Shown here: one piece after another, positions 4,569-6,894 of the stretch
Layout: every line of letters starts with the position of its first letter
Numbering within the stretch: the first letter of the stretch is position 1
Assembly (NCBI GenBank): GCA_019751475.1
Contig: JAIENH010000448.1
Span: 1 to 6,894 of the forward strand
Direction of reading: 5' to 3'
From: Cyclobacteriaceae bacterium
GTDB taxonomy: Bacteria > Bacteroidota > Bacteroidia > Cytophagales > Cyclobacteriaceae
DNA: 6,894 nucleotides
Position numbers and translations under genes: made by a program
Notes under the pieces: generated by a model
Databases searched by the model: none
What the model saw: the letters and a program-made list of their open reading frames with translations, nothing else
Told to the model about the DNA's origin: nothing

Positions 4569-5819
4569 ATGAATTTCAAACGGGTAGTAATCACAGGGAT
4601 AGGTGCACTCACGCCAATCGGAAATACCCTCCAGCAATACTGGGAAGGATTGAAGAATGGAAAAAGTGGTGCGGCACCTATCGCCAGGTTTGATGCTACT
4701 CTCTTCAAGACCAAGTTCGCCTGCGAATTAAAAGGTTTTGACCCCACGCAGTTTATGGACAAGAAGGAGGCTCGTAAAATTGACCCCTTCGTGCAATACG
4801 CACTCGTGTCTGTGGACGAGGCCGTGAAGCACTCAGGCTTGCCGCTGGATAAAATTGATCCGGATCGTGCGGGTGTGATCTGGGGTTCCGGCATCGGTGG
4901 CTTGCTTACTTTTCAGGAAGAAGTAAAAGCCTTTGCCCGTGGTGATGGTACTCCCCGATTCAATCCCTTCTTCATACCTAAGATGATACCCGACTTGAGT
5001 GCGGGCCACATTTCTATTAAGTATGGATTTCGTGGACCAAACTTTGCAACCGTGTCTGCCTGTGCCTCTTCTACGAATTCTATCTACGATGCCTTTACCT
5101 ATTTACGTCTTGGCAAAGCCGATGTGATGATCACGGGTGGTTCAGAAGCCGCTGTGTGTGAAGCCGGTGTGGGTGGATTTAATGCCATGAAGGCTCTCTC
5201 CGAGCGAAATGATTCGGCTGAAACGGCCTCTCGCCCGTATGACAAAGACCGCGATGGTTTTGTACTTGGAGAAGGTGCAGGTGCGCTGGTGCTCGAAGAG
5301 TATGAATACGCAAAAGCCCGTGGCGCAAAAATCTATGGCGAAATTTTAGGCGGTGGCATGTCGGCCGATGCCTATCACATCACCGCTCCCCACCCTGAAG
5401 GAGCCGGCATTATTAAAGTTATGGAATATGCGCTTGCCGATGCAGGCATCAGCGCAAATGAAGTTGATTACATCAACACACACGGTACCTCTACTCCCCT
5501 GGGAGACATTGGCGAAATAAAGGCCATACAGAAAGTGTTTGGTGAGCACGCTTACAAGATGAACATAAGCTCAACCAAATCCATGACAGGCCACTTGCTC
5601 GGTGCTGCCGGTGCCATCGAAGCAATTGCTTGCTTAATGGCTATCAATGAAGGAGTTGTGCCGCCCACCATCAATCACTTCACAGATGATGATGGTCTTG
5701 ATCCTAAACTCAACCTTACTTTCAACAAAGCCCAACACCGCAACGTAAAAATTGCTTTGAGCAACACATTCGGTTTTGGTGGTCATAACGCTTCCATCAT
5801 CATCAGGAAATTTGAGTAA
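4569..5819 (+). CDS. fabF: 3-oxoacyl-[acyl-carrier-protein] synthase II
   Basis: FabF condenses malonyl-ACP with acyl-ACP, extending fatty acids by two carbons in the cytoplasm. The 416-residue length matches the family (about 412). The thiolase-fold triad is intact: Cys165 in SACASSTN, His305 in NTHGTSTPLGD and His342 in KSMTGHLLGAAGA. Lys337 of that last motif and the GFGGHN loop (402-407) with gating Phe401 are also present. MNFKRVVITGIGALTPIG is a canonical N-terminus, so ATG at 4569 is secure. It lies 30 bp after acpP and 9 bp before rnc, and is presumably co-transcribed with both. Cys/His/His chemistry separates it from the FabH type (Cys/His/Asn). A FabB-type enzyme is less likely given length and context. 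Confidence 0.97.
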   Translation: MNFKRVVITGIGALTPIGNTLQQYWEGLKNGKSGAAPIARFDATLFKTKFACELKGFDPTQFMDKKEARKIDPFVQYALVSVDEAVKHSGLPLDKIDPDRAGVIWGSGIGGLLTFQEEVKAFARGDGTPRFNPFFIPKMIPDLSAGHISIKYGFRGPNFATVSACASSTNSIYDAFTYLRLGKADVMITGGSEAAVCEAGVGGFNAMKALSERNDSAETASRPYDKDRDGFVLGEGAGALVLEEYEYAKARGAKIYGEILGGGMSADAYHITAPHPEGAGIIKVMEYALADAGISANEVDYINTHGTSTPLGDIGEIKAIQKVFGEHAYKMNISSTKSMTGHLLGAAGAIEAIACLMAINEGVVPPTINHFTDDDGLDPKLNLTFNKAQHRNVKIALSNTFGFGGHNASIIIRKFE

Positions 5820-5828
5820 AGCACGTTT

Positions 5829-6554
5829 GTGTGGGACTTACTCAAAATTCCGGGCAGTAAATCAAAAAAAGAAGAACAAAAGCTGACTGCGGCCATCCGC
5901 AACATTACTGGCTTCACTCCTTCCAATCTCGCCTTGTACAAACTGGCGGGGGGGGGTACCAGCCGGGCAAAAGAAACCAATGGCTTCCGAGAATCAAACG
6001 AACGACTCGAGTACCTGGGTGATGCCGTACTTGGAGCTGCGGTAGCCGATTATCTCTTTAAAAAATATCCATTCAAAGACGAAGGCTTCCTTACAGAGAT
6101 ACGTTCGCGGATGGTGAACCGAGATTCGCTCAATCAGCTCGCCAGAAAACTTGGCATTAACCACATTGTGCTGTTTGATCAGAAAAATATTCAGCTGCAA
6201 CAGGTGGTGTTAGGCAATACCCTCGAAGCAATTATCGGTGCAGTATATCTAGACAAAGGCTATCTACGTTGCAAAAAGTTTGTGATCGATAAACTTATAC
6301 AGCCCCATTTTGACCTGGAAGTAGTAGTGCAGACCAATACCAACCACAAGAGCCGTGTTATTGAATGGACCCAACGACAAAATAAGTCGGTGCGCTTTGA
6401 AACGATAGAAGTGAAAAAGCACAAGAATCAAAAAGAGTTTGCTGTTCAAATATTCATTGATGACGAGCCCCAGGGCACCGGCTACGGCTATACCAAGAAA
6501 AAGGCCGAGCAAGATGCTGCGATGAAAACATGCGAGAAACTGAACATTTCATAA
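5829..6554 (+). CDS. rnc: Ribonuclease III
   Basis: RNase III is a Mg2+-dependent endonuclease that cuts double-stranded RNA, processing rRNA precursors and structured mRNAs. At 241 residues it has an N-terminal catalytic domain (about 15-165) and a C-terminal dsRNA-binding domain (about 173-240, ending KKKAEQDAAMKTCEKL). The signature NERLEYLGDAVL supplies Glu58, Glu61 and Asp65, Glu85 follows in KDEGF, and Glu133 sits in GNTLEAIIGAVY. Asn130 replaces the E. coli Asp114. The start is GTG at 5829, 9 bp after fabF; no ATG fits, and the N-terminus resembles Bacteroidota homologues as I recall them. Oddly, residues 41-43 are Gly-Gly-Gly, encoded by a nine-G run at 5948-5956, where the family has a conserved A-x-x-H-x-S; the frame is kept. 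This could be a real variant, a slippage tract or a base-calling artefact. Confidence 0.95.
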   Translation: MWDLLKIPGSKSKKEEQKLTAAIRNITGFTPSNLALYKLAGGGTSRAKETNGFRESNERLEYLGDAVLGAAVADYLFKKYPFKDEGFLTEIRSRMVNRDSLNQLARKLGINHIVLFDQKNIQLQQVVLGNTLEAIIGAVYLDKGYLRCKKFVIDKLIQPHFDLEVVVQTNTNHKSRVIEWTQRQNKSVRFETIEVKKHKNQKEFAVQIFIDDEPQGTGYGYTKKKAEQDAAMKTCEKLNIS

Positions 6555-6578
6555 CCAATCAAGGTTGTACTTTTGACT

Positions 6579-6894
6579 ATGCGTAAGCTTACCATTGCCG
6601 GTGCAACGTTGAACCAAACCCCCATTCACTGGGAAAACAATCTCGTGAACATCCGCGCAGCCATTCAGGCCGCCCAGAAGGAGTCTGTTCAGATTTTGTG
6701 TTTACCGGAGCTTTGTCTTACCGGCTATGGATGCGAAGACCTCTTTCTCAGCGACTGGCTTACAGCCACTGCGTGGAAAAAACTTTTTACTCTCCTCCCC
6801 GATTGCACCAACATAACAGTTTGTGTTGGCATACCTGTGCGAATAGAAGGCACTACTTACAACGGAGTCTGCGTTATCAACAACGGAAAAATTT
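6579..6894 (+). CDS. nadE: Glutamine-dependent NAD+ synthetase, N-terminal part (runs off window)
   Basis: The first 105 codons of a glutamine-hydrolysing NAD+ synthetase are present. The full protein makes NAD+ from deamido-NAD+ and ATP, using ammonia released from glutamine by an N-terminal nitrilase-like domain. Only that domain is partly visible. It starts MRKLTIAGATLNQTPIHW and carries LPELCLTGYGCEDLF (42-56), in which Glu44 is the expected catalytic glutamate; the YGCEDLF continuation is characteristic of this NadE class rather than of other nitrilases. The catalytic Lys and Cys and the C-terminal synthetase domain would lie beyond 6894. ATG at 6579 is 24 bp after rnc and matches the expected N-terminus. 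A TACTTTTG box at 6568-6575 is discussed among the rejected items. Confidence 0.92.
   Translation, partial: MRKLTIAGATLNQTPIHWENNLVNIRAAIQAAQKESVQILCLPELCLTGYGCEDLFLSDWLTATAWKKLFTLLPDCTNITVCVGIPVRIEGTTYNGVCVINNGKI

Noticed and set aside
6568..6575. TACTTTTG matching the -7 promoter box just before nadE
   Set aside because: It lies only 3 bp before the ATG, so transcription would begin at or inside the start codon, and no TTTG -33 box is present at proper spacing. Read-through from rnc explains nadE expression more simply.

Overview
The window looks like chromosomal DNA from a member of the Bacteroidota, most likely the Cytophagales. Three things point that way: the conserved block acpP-fabF-rnc beside a divergent pyk and an IPExxVDY-type small protein; promoter-like boxes of the Bacteroidota type (TTTG, about 20 bp, TAnnTTTG) rather than -35/-10 boxes; and the near absence of Shine-Dalgarno sequences before the genes.

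The left third (1-2300) is accessory in character. It is visibly more A+T-rich in its coding parts and full of repeats. It holds the 3' part of an unrecognised gene (3-728), a cluster of small stem-loops (749-900), and a MEST/PEG1-like alpha/beta-hydrolase (1113-2006). The hydrolase is bracketed by two direct copies of a 53-bp hairpin-forming repeat, with a third, inverted, more diverged copy just upstream of the gene. A convergent intergenic zone follows, with GC-rich hairpins (2072-2176) and a run of TCTAACN heptamers (2237-2284).

The right two thirds (2301-6894) is a housekeeping core. On the minus strand, a small IPExxVDY-like gene is followed by pyk (pyruvate kinase). On the plus strand are acpP (acyl carrier protein), fabF (3-oxoacyl-ACP synthase II), rnc (RNase III) and the start of nadE (glutamine-dependent NAD+ synthetase), which runs off the window. 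The two units diverge from a 92-bp gap whose predicted promoters are interleaved on the same DNA. Pyruvate kinase makes pyruvate and ATP at the end of glycolysis, while AcpP and FabF elongate fatty acids from acetyl-CoA-derived units, so a shared control point would be sensible. That link is inference.

No complete undescribed system is evident. The points most worth a second look are the repeat-bracketed hydrolase, the interleaved divergent promoters, the G9 tract that replaces a conserved His-containing motif in rnc, and stem-loops at the first gene junction of both housekeeping units.
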